A program made the position numbers and the translations under genes. The notes beneath the pieces were generated by a model that searched no databases, was not told the origin of the DNA, and was given only the letters and a program-made list of their open reading frames with translations. Source: Cornus controversa (lineage: Eukaryota > Streptophyta > Magnoliopsida > Cornales > Cornaceae). From it: a stretch of DNA of 64,000 nucleotides. The stretch spans positions 31,820,230 to 31,884,229 of the forward strand of contig CM048854.1 of NCBI GenBank assembly GCA_026545225.1, written 5' to 3'. Positions 21,742 to 32,855 of this stretch are shown here, in pieces (within the stretch, counting starts at the first letter, position 1; each line of letters begins with the position of its first letter).

Positions 21742-23931
21742 CATGAAATTGGGTTTACTGCATTCATCATTTTTTAGGGTTTTTGTTCTGATCAATAGGT
21801 ATATCTTGCTTCATAGAACAATCCTTGAAATTTTGGTTGCGAGCCGTTCGATAGATTGACGGAAATTTGAGTTTGAAATTTTAGATTTTTAAAACTTTAA
21901 ATTAGGTGTTTTTGATTTAGGCCGCAAGAGGGCATAAATTTGGTACCAATGCGTAGCTTAGATCAAGATAAGTTCAATGGTATATTCATACGTGCAATTC
22001 GGTGCCCAGAAGTGGCCAAAAAGTTCCGACACCATTGTTGATACGTTCTGTTGCAGGAATAGAAGGAAGAAGAAGAAAAAAAATAAAAAGGGGGCCACGT
22101 GCCCTGCCGATGCGTGGGGGCGTGTGCGCCACAGGTCGAGAATCGATAAAGGTCTGTTGTGTCTCACTCGTCGGGCCCACCCACTGGGCCCAATCCGAAA
22201 TATTTTAATATTTATTTATTTTTTTTTTAAATTGATTTTAATTTTAAAAAATATGAAAAATAATTTTTAAAATTGTTTTTAAATTTCAAAAAATTGTAAA
22301 AATAATTGGGAAACCTTTTAGGGATAGAATGCACTAGGGTTTTAAATTTTAAGTGAAAATGAGCTTATCTCATGGTTAAATTAATTTTAAAATTATTCCT
22401 CAAAATTGAGTTTTCATCTTCTCTTATTTGGAAAATAGTTTTTAAAATTCTGAAAATTTTCTAAAAAATTTTGGTGATCTTTTGGGGACATAATGCACTT
22501 GGGTTTTAAATATCAAATCAAAATGAGGTTCCCTTATGATTTAAGTAGTATAAAAAATGTGCCTCAAAACTAGATTTTTATTTTCTTTTATTTTTGAAAT
22601 ATTTTTAAATTACCAAACAATTCCAGAAAATTTTCAAACTTTTTATCTAATCTTTTGGGGTCAGAATAGGCATGGGTTTTAAATTTCATAACAAAATAAT
22701 TTTTCTTTATTATACAACTAGTTTTAGAAAGTGTGCTTCAAAATGAGAATTTTTTAAATTCTTTCCTTTGCTTTGGGTTGTTATGAATCTTCAAATAAAT
22801 TTTAGAAAATTTCAGAATAATTAAAGAAGGTTCTTAGGAACAAAATAGTCCCGAAAACCTAGATTAGAGTTAGGTTTAGACTCCCTCGATGATTTAGGTA
22901 TATTGGAGATTCAGTTGTGTGCTTGCTCATATAATTGGTGGTTGTATTATTTTCCTTCCTTAATTATATTCTTTGAACTCATAACTGTTCATGATATTTG
23001 ATATTAGTTTAATTTTGTATGAGTTATTTTATTGTAGTGATTGAACTTCTATTAGATTAAATTAATATGCTAAGTAGGTTTGATCTTTTGTTTTGATTTA
23101 ATAGGTTAGTTGTAGAGGCATGTAAGGATTGCTAGGGGGCATGCTAGAATTGCCAATACCTATTAAGGTATCTAATGTTAGGGGGGCATGTAAGATTGCT
23201 AGGGAGCATGTTAGGATTTCCAATATCTATTAAGGTATTCAACGATAGTATAAGTGATATGTCAGGATTGCCTAGATTTAATAGAATACTTGCTTTTGTA
23301 CCTTTGGTTTGAACTTAAAGAATAAGTTCTAAGTTTGTATGATAGGGGTTAGTTTGGGAACAATATAAAAGATGACTTTCATTTTGGAGACATGAACTAG
23401 GTAAGGGAATGACTTCTGTATACTTGTTTTTTTGTATCCCTCATATAGATGGTATGTTTATCAGTTCTCTGGTTGGGATGTAGTAAAGAAGACTTGCTCA
23501 CGGGTTTAACTTATTTTGTTAATATTTCAGGTCCCAGGCCAGTTCCACCGCAAGGATAGTGTTTAGGTTGGTTGGTTGTGGCAGGCATCTCTCCTCATCA
23601 ATTTTCAGAATAGGAACCTATTCTCTTCTTCATGTTAAGATTTTGAACTCTTTTGAGACTTTAATTTTCGGTTATTTAATTTAAAGTAATAGCTCTTGTT
23701 CTTTCTGGTTATGGGGTCCTTGGGTTACAGGATTTCCAAGTTGTACTATCAGACACGTACTTTATTTATGCAATATTTTATTATAATTCAAATGGATTTT
23801 CTATTCCACTTTTAAAAAAAATTTATTATGTCTTTTGTATTTTATGCTTGTTGCTATCAGTTGTAAATAACTCACAGGTTTTGTGTATGAGACTGGCCAC
23901 CCTATGTGTAAAATTTTGTGGGGGTATTTTT
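20850..23931 (+). repeat. 5' LTR (about 3.1 kb) of the gypsy element
   Basis: Its first 410 bases (to about 21260) and last 190 bases (from about 23740) match the 3' LTR. The middle 2.5 kb has no counterpart there. The middle contains degenerate tandem repeats of about 180 bp (22250-22780), a two-copy repeat of about 75 bp (23112-23240) and a GT run (21709-21739). Confidence 0.8.
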
Positions 23932-23932
23932 G

Positions 23933-23945
23933 TTGATATTAGAGT
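23933..23945 (+). other. Decayed primer binding site
   Basis: TTGATATTAGAG just inside the 5' LTR differs at two positions from TTGGTATCAGAG, the iMet-type site. Confidence 0.55.
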
Positions 23946-24153
23946 ATTTCAAGTTCAAGTATTCTAGGGTTTGTAGGGTCTGTCGTATGGTATCTTCTGT
24001 GTCACGTATTCTAATAAATAGAATCTAAGTATATGACTTATAATACTCCATACGTTTTAGTCTATTATTGGGATATTATTCAGATGCCACCCAGTAGGAG
24101 GAGGAATGTGAATTAAATCCAGGGTCAATTCTGATAAATAGTAAACCCAGTCA

Positions 24154-26900
24154 TTGATGAGATTATCTGGTATAGCAATGCAGTTATGTAGTTCTCCATT
24201 TACTATTGCTACACCATTGGGGATTAATACGGTTTTACGGGAACGTTGTAGTCAGGTTACTATAAACATTGGCAGACTCAGGTTCTTGGCAGACCTATTG
24301 GTCTTGGATATGAAATCTTATGATATCATACTCGGGATGGATTGGTTATTGCATTATCATGCTCATGTCAATTGCCATGATAGGGTAATTATTTTTGTTA
24401 TATCGGGTCAGGAGATGTGCTTGGTTGCTATTTCGTAATCAAATTGAGGGTCTAGTACTCACCCATTATTTATTAGTGAGGAATCTCAAGAAGGAAATAT
24501 AGTTTCTATGGATCTCATTCCAGTAGTGCGAGACTTTTAGGATGTGTTTTAGGAAATTCCAAGACTACCATCGAGTTGTGAGATAGACTTTGTGACTTAC
24601 TTAGCTTCAGGCACCAGGCCTACTTTTAGGTCAGAGGAGGGTCATGTCAGACATCTTTGTATCATTTTACAGATTCTAAGAGATCACCAGTTGTATGCAA
24701 AGTTTAAGAAGTGTGATTTCTGGCAGAGGGAGGTGAATTTTTTGGGTCATGTAGTATCTGAGAAGGGATAGCGGTTGATCCAAGCAAGGTGTCTGCGGTA
24801 TTGGAGTGGGGAGGGGGGGCAACCTACCTCACCCACGGACATTCGTAGTTTTCTGGAGTTAGCTGGCTATTGTCGTAGGTTCATTCAAAGCATCTCCAAG
24901 ATTGCTAGCCCTCTCACCCATTTAACTAAAGAGGGTGTGCCTTTTGTTTGGGAAGATTCTTGTCAGGCGGCATTTGATGAGTTGAAGAACAGGTTGATAA
25001 TAGCACCTGTCCTAGCTACTCCTCATAGTGGATTTGAGTAATTAGTATGTACTGATGCATCATTGCAGGGTTTAGGGTGTATTTTAATGCAGGAGGAGAG
25101 GCCGATATCATATGCTTCACGTAAGCTTAAGCTCACGAGCTTAATTACCCGACTCATGATTTGGAGTTAGCAACTGTGGTATTTGCCTTGAGGATCTGGA
25201 GGTATTATCTATTGGGGGGAGACTTTCAGATTATTCAGCGACCACAAGAGTTTGCAATATTTATTCTCACATAATGAGTTGAATATGAGATAACACATGT
25301 GGTTGGAGTTCGTGAAAGATTATCATTTTTTTATCCAGTACCATTCAGGGAAAGCAAATGTAGTAGCTGATACACTTAGTCGCCAACCCTATGCTAGTAT
25401 TTCTGTTATATTTAAGGAGAGTGGAATGAATTGAGCAGCGTTGATGCCTTAGCTGATACCTTTGTAACACGTGTAGTGGATACACTTGCTATCATTTGGA
25501 GGGTAGTAAAAAATCAGCTTACTGACCCACAGTGCGTAGAGAAGGTGATTGAGTTGAAATCTGGAGAGGTACTGTTCTATACAATTGGTACAGATGGAGG
25601 ATTGAGGTATAAGGGGTGGTTAATGGTCCCTCGCAATAACGACTTGAAGAGGGTAGTGATGAGTGAGGCCCACAGTTCTCAATTTTAGGTACACTCGAGA
25701 GGGGATAAGATGTACCAAGACATGGAACGACTATTTTGGTGGGCAGGTATGAAGAGGGACATAGCTATATTTGTCTCTAAGTGTAAAACATATCAGATGA
25801 TCAAGATTGATCACTAGAGACCGCCTAGATCTTTGTAGCCACTGCCTATACCAGAGTGGAAGTGGGAGAGCATTTCTATGGATTTCATTGTGGGGCTTTC
25901 CACCTCACAACTGAATCATGATGCTATTTGGGTCACAGTGGACAGGTTGACAAAATCAGCTCATTTCTTGCCTGTACGCTCGAGTTACACCTCAGAGCAA
26001 TACGCGAAGCTTTACATTGCAAAGATAGTGAAACTTCATGGCGTGCCTTTGTCCATTATATCGGATTGGGATCCGAATTTTGTATCAGGGTTTTAGGTTC
26101 AACAAGCGATGGGTACAACTCTGTATCTCAATACAACCTATCATCCTTCGTCAGACTGAGAGGGTTAATAAGATTTTGGAGGATATATTGTGAGCATGTG
26201 TACTCAACTTCAAGGGTAATTAGGAGAGTTACTTGTTGCTAGTTGAGTTTGCCTATAACAATAATTATCAAAAGACTATTGGTATGGCATCATTCGAGGC
26301 TCTGTATGGGCGCCTATGTAGGTCTCCAGTATGTTGGTTGGTTGTTGGAGAGAATAGATTCTTGGGTCCTGAATTCATGATGGACACTTATGAGAAAGTT
26401 ATTCTTATTAAAGACCGTATGAGGACTGTGCAGAGTAGACGGAAGAGTTATGCTGATCGAAGAACTCGAGCATTCGAAATTTTTTACTTAAAGTTTCTCC
26501 CATGAAAGGAGTAATGCGGTTTGGAAAAAAAGGGAGGTTGTCACCTCGTTTTGTGGGTCCTTTATGATTACTGACAGGATTGAGGCAGTAATGTATAGAG
26601 TGGCGTTACCAAACACAATGCACAGGGTGCATCATATCTTTCATATGTGTATGTTATGGAAATTCCGTAGGGATGATGCTATTAATCAGCATATTGAGGT
26701 TGGGGAGATTGAGTTGCAACTAGATACACCATATATGGAGTAACCTACTTTATTCGTGACCATATGAATCAGGTCCCTCATTCTAAGACTATTCCTTTAG
26801 TTTAGGTTCAGTGGAGTCACCACAGGTAGGCGGAGTCCACTTGGGAAAGGGAGGATGAAATAAAGACAAAGTATTTAGAACTTTTATTTCAAGTATGAGG
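24154..26900 (+). pseudogene. Gypsy pol remnants (protease, RT, RNase H, integrase, chromodomain region)
   Basis: The order fits Ty3/gypsy pol. The protease end (DIILGMDWL) is at about 24330-24350. The RT core is mostly deleted; its end survives as [11 protein letters not shown] and [11 protein letters not shown] (about 24690-24770). The connection GYCRRFIQSISKIASPLTHLTK (24865-24930) leads to RNase H (TDASLQGLGCILMQ, near 25050), then a remnant of the integrase zinc-binding region, and the integrase core with MDFIVGLSTS and WVTVDRLTKSAHFLPV (25878-25980). The tail TWEREDEIKTKYLELF (about 26840-26885) resembles the chromodomain end of chromoviruses. Multiple stops and frame changes; no gag could be recognised between the 5' LTR and the protease. 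Non-functional. Confidence 0.85.
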
Positions 26901-26928
26901 TGAATTCTGAGGACGGAATTCCTCCTTT

Positions 26929-26941
26929 TAGGGGGGAAGAA
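26929..26941 (+). other. Polypurine tract
   Basis: AGGGGGGAAGAA immediately before the 3' LTR start TGTAATACC, the expected place and composition. Confidence 0.85.
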
Positions 26942-27439
26942 TGTAATACCCAGTAAATTTTGAGGATATTTAAATTGGGTTCCAATTATTTAATTGGGTT
27001 ATTTATTTATTTATTTATTTATTATTATTTAGTTAGGTTTTAATTGTTTAAATGGTTTTAGTTAAATTTTGTCAATGCTGATTTTATTTGTTTAGTGTGA
27101 ATGTTTGAATTGTTGCTAAGTGTTGATTGATTTTAATGGTGTGTGAAATATTTGTTTTAAATGTAATTTTTTTCTTTTGAATAAAATTTATGAATTTTTG
27201 GGCTGCATGTTCTTTAATTTTTAATTTTTATCAGGTTAGGCTAGACTGTTGAGTTGGGCTAGATATATATATATATATATATATATATCATTTATAGGTG
27301 GGCTAAGTATTTTATATTTATTAATATATTTATTTAGGAATTTTTAATTTAGTTTCCAAGTTATACTATCAGACACGTACGTTATTTATGCAATATTTTA
27401 TTATAATTTAGATGGACTTTCTATTCCGCTTTAAAAAAA

Positions 27440-27920
27440 GGGTAAAATGCTCTAACTACCCCCCAGGTTTCAGTTTAATACCCACGGAGAATACTAGTGC
27501 CTTTGACTAAGGTCAAACTCCCCCAGGTTTGAAAAACTATGCCCTGATACCCCAAATGTTAGTTGATCATTAAGTCAACTAACTTGAAAAGTTAAAATAC
27601 CAAAACTACTCCTTCTATTTAAATGTACAATTTATCCTCAAACTACTCCTTCAGTTAACACGTCAAATCAGTTTATATATTTTATGTTAGTTTGTCAAAT
27701 CAGAGTATATATATGTATATGTATATATATACATATTGTAGACATACTATATAGTAACAGTATATATTAGTATGCATATATAAAAGTATATATATATAGT
27801 AACCGTATATATATAGTATATATACAATATAACAATTTACATTTTACCAATATAATTATATACCCAGCAACTTATAGAAATATATATATATACACTTAAT
27901 ATATATATACTTACTATTAT

Positions 27921-27961
<41 letters not shown>

Positions 27962-28084
27962 TTACTATTATCACACACACACACATACACACACACACAC
28001 ATATATATATATACTTACTGTTATCACACACACACACACATATATATATCACATATAAATATATATATATACAAACTGTTATCT

Positions 28085-28120
<36 letters not shown>

Positions 28121-28729
28121 ACAGTATATATATATATATATTCTGTATATATACTGTTATTGTATATATATATACTGTATATATACTATTACTGCATATA
28201 TATATACGATATATATATACTGTTACTGCATACACACACACACATATATATATAACAGTATATATATATATATATTGTTACTGTATATAATATATACTGT
28301 TAGTGTATATAATATATATATATATATACACTATTATATATACATACTGTTACATATATATATATATACTTTTATATATGCATACTATATATATACTGTT
28401 ATATATATGTACTTTTATATATGCATATTATATATATACTATATATACTATTACATACTGTGTGTATATATATATATATACACATACTTCTATATTTGAC
28501 GTACAAGTACAGACCTTTAACTGATTTGAGGATAAAATTGTATATTTAAATAGAAAGGGTAGTTTTAGTATTTTAATTTTTCAAGTTAGTTGACTTGACG
28601 GTCAACTAATATTTGGGGTGTCAGGGCATAGTTTTCCAAACTTGGGGGAGTTTGACCTCAGTCAAAGGCACTAGTATTTTCTGTGGGTATTAAACCGAAA
28701 CCTAGGGGGGTAGTTAGAGCATTTTACAC
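27440..28729. mobile_element. Mutator-type MITE with 9-bp TSD, inside the 3' LTR
   Basis: 1290 bp. Long terminal inverted repeats of about 200 bp start GGGTAAAATGCTCTAACTAC on the left and GTGTAAAATGCTCTAACTAC on the right (reverse). Flanking perfect 9-bp duplications TTAAAAAAA lie at 27431-27439 and 28730-28738, and the uninterrupted LTR copy at about 23810 confirms the empty site. A 9-bp duplication with long TIRs is typical of Mutator-like elements. No transposase; the centre is microsatellite. Confidence 0.93.
27690..28490. repeat. Compound (TA)n/(CA)n microsatellite in the MITE
   Basis: About 800 bases of TA, CA and TATACTGTTA-like repeats fill the MITE interior. The Tyr/Ile/Cys-rich open frames here are by-products of the repeat. 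Confidence 0.95.
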
Positions 28730-28849
28730 TTAAAAAAATTTTATTCTGTTTTTTGTATTCTATGTTTGTTGCTATCAGTTGTAAATAACTGTCAAGTTTT
28801 GTGTATGAGATTAGCCACCTCATGCGCGAAATTTTTTGGGGGTATTTCA

Positions 28850-29605
28850 GCACGTCTGCTCGAAGAAGGGGAGGAAAGAGGATTCCCTAGTATATTTGGC
28901 TCTATAGATTGTATGCATTGAGAATGGAAGAACAGTCCTACAGAGTGACATGGCACGCACAAGGGGAGAAGTTGTAAGCCTACCCTCATACTAGAGGCAG
29001 TTGCATCAAAAAATTTATGGATCTAGTATGCTTTCTTTGGTATGGTTGGTTCACACAATGATGTGAATGTCTTAGATCATTCTCAAGTATTCAACTGTAT
29101 CATCAAGGATACAATGCCTCTGGTTAATTATGTGGTGAATGGGCACCAACGTATATTGGGGTATTATTTATCTGATGGTATATATTCTAAATGGGCAACT
29201 TTGATACAGACCATCCCGCACCCAACTATTGCAAAAAAGAAATTATTTTCTTAAATACAAGAAGCCGTTAGGAAGGATGTTGAACAGACATTTGGTATGT
29301 TGCAGATAAGGTGGGCTATAACGCATGGACGAGTGTATTATTGAAAAAAAGAAGATCTGAGTAAGATAATAAGAATGTGCATCATATAACATAATATGAT
29401 TATAGAAAATGAGTATGATACCAACAGTTTCAATTGAACACCACCGTCAGATGAAAATGTCTCCCTTTCACACTACAATCGAGACCGATCATTTTTAGTA
29501 GCACACATACATACTCGTCTTAACATGATACGCAATGGAGATAACAATTTGGATCTCAGGAGAGATCTCATAAACCATTTGTGGGATAAATATGGTAATG
29601 AATAA
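28850..29605 (+). pseudogene. Harbinger/ALP1-type transposase relic, right part
   Basis: Continues from 20849 with ARLLEEGEERGFPS, then GSIDCMH (catalytic first Asp), KPTLILEAVASKNLWI, AFFGMVGSHNDVNVLDHS (second Asp region), VNYVVNGHQRILGYYLSDGIY, WATLIQTI, and EAVRKDVEQTFGMLQIRW (the Glu region), ending with MIIENEYD-like sequence. These are the DDE signatures of plant PIF/Harbinger transposases. In-frame stops (TGA near 28918, TGA near 28945, TAG near 29025 and others) abolish it. A gypsy element inserted between this and the left part. Confidence 0.85.
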
Positions 29606-30380
29606 GTTGAAAGAAAATATTCTCTGCAATGTAATTTTTCATATTGTTTGTGATGAATAAAAATTATTTGTTTTACTTTTCTTCTCATTAATATATTGAC
29701 AATTTTTTTAAAAAATAATTCAATAAACAAAGAATTATTTTTTTTTTATAAAAATAAAAAAGAAACAAAATCATAAGTAAAGAAGTAAATTTTTTTTAGC
29801 CAATATACAAAGGTAGATAGACCCAAATAATGAAAGAAATAAAAAAATTTGAACAATAATACATCCTTTAGTGTAAATATTATGTTTATATAAACATATA
29901 TTTATATATAATTAGAATAAAAACATAAAGTAAAAGGAAAGCAAAAAAAGAAACTAGAAGAAAAAGAAAAGAAATAAGAAAACTAGAAGAAAAAGGAAAT
30001 AATGAAGGAAATAAGAAAAAGGGAAAAGAAAAAAAAATGAGACAGCCTACATTTTGGCTGGCCATGAAGCTGGCTCTGCAACCAGCGCCAACGAGCTGGG
30101 GTTGGCCCATTTGTGGCCAGCCCCACACCAACACAAATTCTAGCCACAATTTGGGCCAGCTAGCTAATTGTTCTCCTATGTCGCTTGCCCTAAGATAGAA
30201 GAAGAGGTAGCTAGGCTCCCAATGGAGCAGAGGAGACTGTTAGAATAACGAACTTGAAACACGTGGCTTGAGCGGCCACGAGCATTAAAATAACAACTTT
30301 AATTAGAGTAGCAAAGAATAATAATTGGATCAGGTCTTATAAGGATAAGTTTGGTCCTAAGAACACACACACCACTCAAT
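29606..30380. other. Flank of the Harbinger relic; purine-rich tract
   Basis: No coding feature. 29930-30040 is almost pure A/G (AAGAAAAAGG-like). 30045-30165 is relatively GC-rich, with GGCCAGC/GCTGGCC words and the subterminal-like word shared with 20416-20434. The end of the Harbinger relic probably lies here. Confidence 0.35.
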
Positions 30381-30394
30381 TTTTTTTAATTTTT

Positions 30395-30580
30395 GATAGA
30401 ATCGAAATCGAAACCGTTCTCAACGATTTCTTAATTTTGGAATCGAAATCGGAATTGTTGAGTTCAATTTAGTTCAATTCAGTTTCGGTTCTTTGTGGTT
30501 CCAGTTCTATAACGGTTCCTTATCAACTTTTTTTTTTTTTTTTTTAACATTGGCAAAATACACACTCATAATTGTGCACC
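30395..30580. mobile_element. Degenerate MITE related to the 30933 element
   Basis: Contains GAATCGAAATCGAAACCG and CGGTTCTTTGTGGTTCC arrays and ends GTGCACCTCTAG, a one-base variant of the 30933-31640 terminus. The left end is not clear. Confidence 0.5.
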
Positions 30581-30932
30581 TCTAGTTATAACAATAGATT
30601 AAAAACTATTAGTATTTATTTATATATATCTTATATTATATAAATATATAGAACATTATAATTTAGAAGTTATTAGTATTTATCTATATATTACATATTT
30701 AATACTTTATATTTAAATAGAACACTAGAGTTTAGAAAGTATTAGTATTTATTTATATATTATATATATTATATATATATATATATAACTCTCTTGTTGG
30801 ACCGCGTTAATCATAAAGACTAGGGTACACAAAGAATTGGTAAAATCGAAACTCGTAAAAAATCTTAACTAAACTGTTCACTACAAGAGAGAGTCTGTTC
30901 GAGTTAAAATTAGTGAAAAAGATAGGTCATAG

Positions 30933-31640
30933 CTAGGGGTGCACAAAGAACCGTCGGAACCGGAACCGGAACCGAGGGGAACCGTACCGGAACCGTACCG
31001 AACCGTGGCTACGGTTCCGGTTCCGGTTCCTAAAATTAGGAACCGTTACCAACGGTTCCGGTTCCGGTTCCAGGACCAGTAGAACCGTACCGGAACAGGA
31101 ACCGTTGGGGGTAACGGTTCCTTGGAACCGGAACCGGAACCGGAACCGTTTTATATTAAATATGTGTATATATATATATAATATAATAACTATATATAAT
31201 ATATATATATATACATTACATATAATAATTATATATTATGTATAATAATTATATTATCATATATTATATATAATAATTATATTATAATATAATTACTATA
31301 CATAATATATATACATTATATGTAATGTATATATATCTATAATATAATATAATAATTATATATATATAGGGTGTCATTTTTAGATTGTAGGTCTCACATT
31401 TATTTAATGAATATATATATATATATATTTTGTATTTTCAAGCTTCATTAAAAAAAAAAAAAAAAATTCTAAGGAACCGCGGTTCGGAACCGGAACCGTA
31501 CCGAGAACCGCGGTACGGTTCCTCACGGTTCCAACCCCCAACGGTTCCGGTTCCGGTTCCGAAAATCAGGAACCGTTGGTAACGGTTCCGGTTCCGGTTC
31601 CACCAAGAACCGTGAGGAACCGTACCGTGTGCACCCCTAG
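30933..31640. mobile_element. MITE made of GGAACC/GGTTCC arrays, CTAGGGGTGCAC termini
   Basis: 708 bp, with ends CTAGGGGTGCAC and GTGCACCCCTAG and flanking direct repeats TCATAG (30927-30932 and 31641-31646). Each 200-bp end is packed with GGAACCGGAACC and its complement, so each end folds on itself as well as on the other. The centre (about 31150-31440) is (TA)-rich. The termini resemble hAT-type MITEs, but the visible duplication is 6 bp, not 8, so the superfamily is a guess. No coding capacity. Confidence 0.8.
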
Positions 31641-31679
31641 TCATAGCCATTTTCTTAGGTTAAACCCGATTGTATTTCT

Positions 31680-31918
31680 TTTCTTTCGTTTCTTTGGCTC
31701 TCGCGTAGCATCTTCTCTCACTCTCTCTCTCCAGTAACGCGCAATAACTCTTTCTGCCCAACCTCATTTCATCCAAAACTCTAATCTTCATCTTCCTTTT
31801 CCTCTTCTACTGACTGACCTCCACCACCTTCTCTGCTCGCTGCCTCCTCCATTCCCAAATCTAAACTTTACAAATACACTCTGCATTTAGGAAGGATTGA
31901 TTCATTTTGTTGAAACAG
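31680..31918 (+). other. Possible 5' UTR exon
   Basis: CT-rich leader-like sequence (CTCTCTCTCCAGTAACGCGC, CCTCCACCACC) ends in ACAG followed by GTATGTTC, a good 5' splice site (about 31918). It could be the first exon of the FAR1-like fragment downstream. No ATG-initiated frame of interest. Confidence 0.35.
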
Positions 31919-32736
31919 GTATGTTCAAATATTTATTTGCACATTTGTAAAAACTTTAGATTAAGAGCCTAAATCAAAGAGATTATGCATTCTGGAATAG
32001 AATTTTAGTGATTTGTCACTTAAAATTTGAGGTTTTCATCAGTTTTCTGTAATGGGTGTTTGAATTTTAGACATAGAATCTTTTATCAAAACAATAGTGA
32101 TTAAGAACACGTTGGTGGTTTTTATGTTTCTGGGTTTGGATTTTTGTGTTATAAGAAATAAATATGTTCTTGATACTATGAACTTTTGAAACTTGTTCAA
32201 GCAAAGCTTCTCTGTGGTGTGGTCTACTTTCATACTATTCTCCTGTTTCTTGGATGTTGTATGAGTCTTTCCTTATTTTCTGAAAGAACTATTTTTAATA
32301 TTTTGCATGTGTTGACATCCCCTGCCTCCCAAAAAAAACCCAAAAGTCATGGTGTGTTATTTGACATCTACTTTTATGCATTTGACTTAAAACATTCCAG
32401 TATTTCACGTTGTGCCTAACTTGCGGCCAAGTTGTGAGAAGCTTTGTTAGATTTCTATATGCTTTGTTTTGCTTACAAAATTAACCCTGAGATTCACAAA
32501 ATGTCATAATTCTAGTATTTAACATTCTTTTTATTTTTCTTTGATCTTGGTGTTGTGTTACTGAAATTATGTTATTTGATTGCTAAGTAGAAAATTTTCA
32601 CTTGTTTCAGTGCTAATTAATCACATATGATTCTAATTATTTAGTTATGCCTCAGATTAATAGAGGAGGAGAATTATGTAAGCTTAAGCAGTGAGCCACC
32701 AATTAGTTGTGAAGTTGATATCAATTAGTTATTCTT

Positions 32737-32855
32737 TTCCAACTAATGAATGTTCTTCAAAAATAGAAAATCAATACGAAGAACCAGAGCTTGGAGTAGA
32801 GTTTAGTTCGATCCAGGAAGCATATAAGTTTTACCTTGATATGGCGAAATTCTGA
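32737..32855 (+). pseudogene. FAR1/FHY3-related fragment
   Basis: One frame reads ENQYEEPELGVEFSSIQEAYKFYLDMAKF and then stops (TGA 32853-32855). The pattern PELGVEF-S-QEAYKFY matches the start of the N-terminal domain of FAR1-related proteins (transcription factors descended from Mutator transposases). The following zinc-binding residues and the MULE domain are absent, so this is a truncated gene or a captured piece. It is short; the assignment rests on about 25 residues. Confidence 0.55.

Larger units (their letters stand above)
20850..28849 (+). mobile_element. Chromovirus-like Ty3/gypsy retrotransposon
   Basis: Order on the plus strand: 5' LTR (20850-23931), decayed iMet-type primer site, protease/RT/RNase H/integrase remnants (24154-26900), polypurine tract, 3' LTR (26942-28849). 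The LTRs begin TGTAATACC, common in plant chromoviruses. The flanks GCCCT (20845-20849) and GCACG (28850-28854) fit a decayed 5-bp target duplication within the codons of a transposase. Coding is broken throughout, so it is dead. A MITE is inserted in the 3' LTR. Confidence 0.85.
26942..28849 (+). repeat. 3' LTR, internally deleted and split by a MITE
   Basis: LTR homology covers 26942-27439 and 28730-28849. At about 27350 it jumps from the position equivalent to 21260 to that of 23740, so about 2.5 kb found in the 5' LTR is absent. The 27440-28729 part is a later MITE insertion. Confidence 0.85.

Noticed and set aside
27837-28524. Tyr/Ile/Cys-rich open frames on both strands
   Set aside because: Translations of TA/CA microsatellite inside a MITE.
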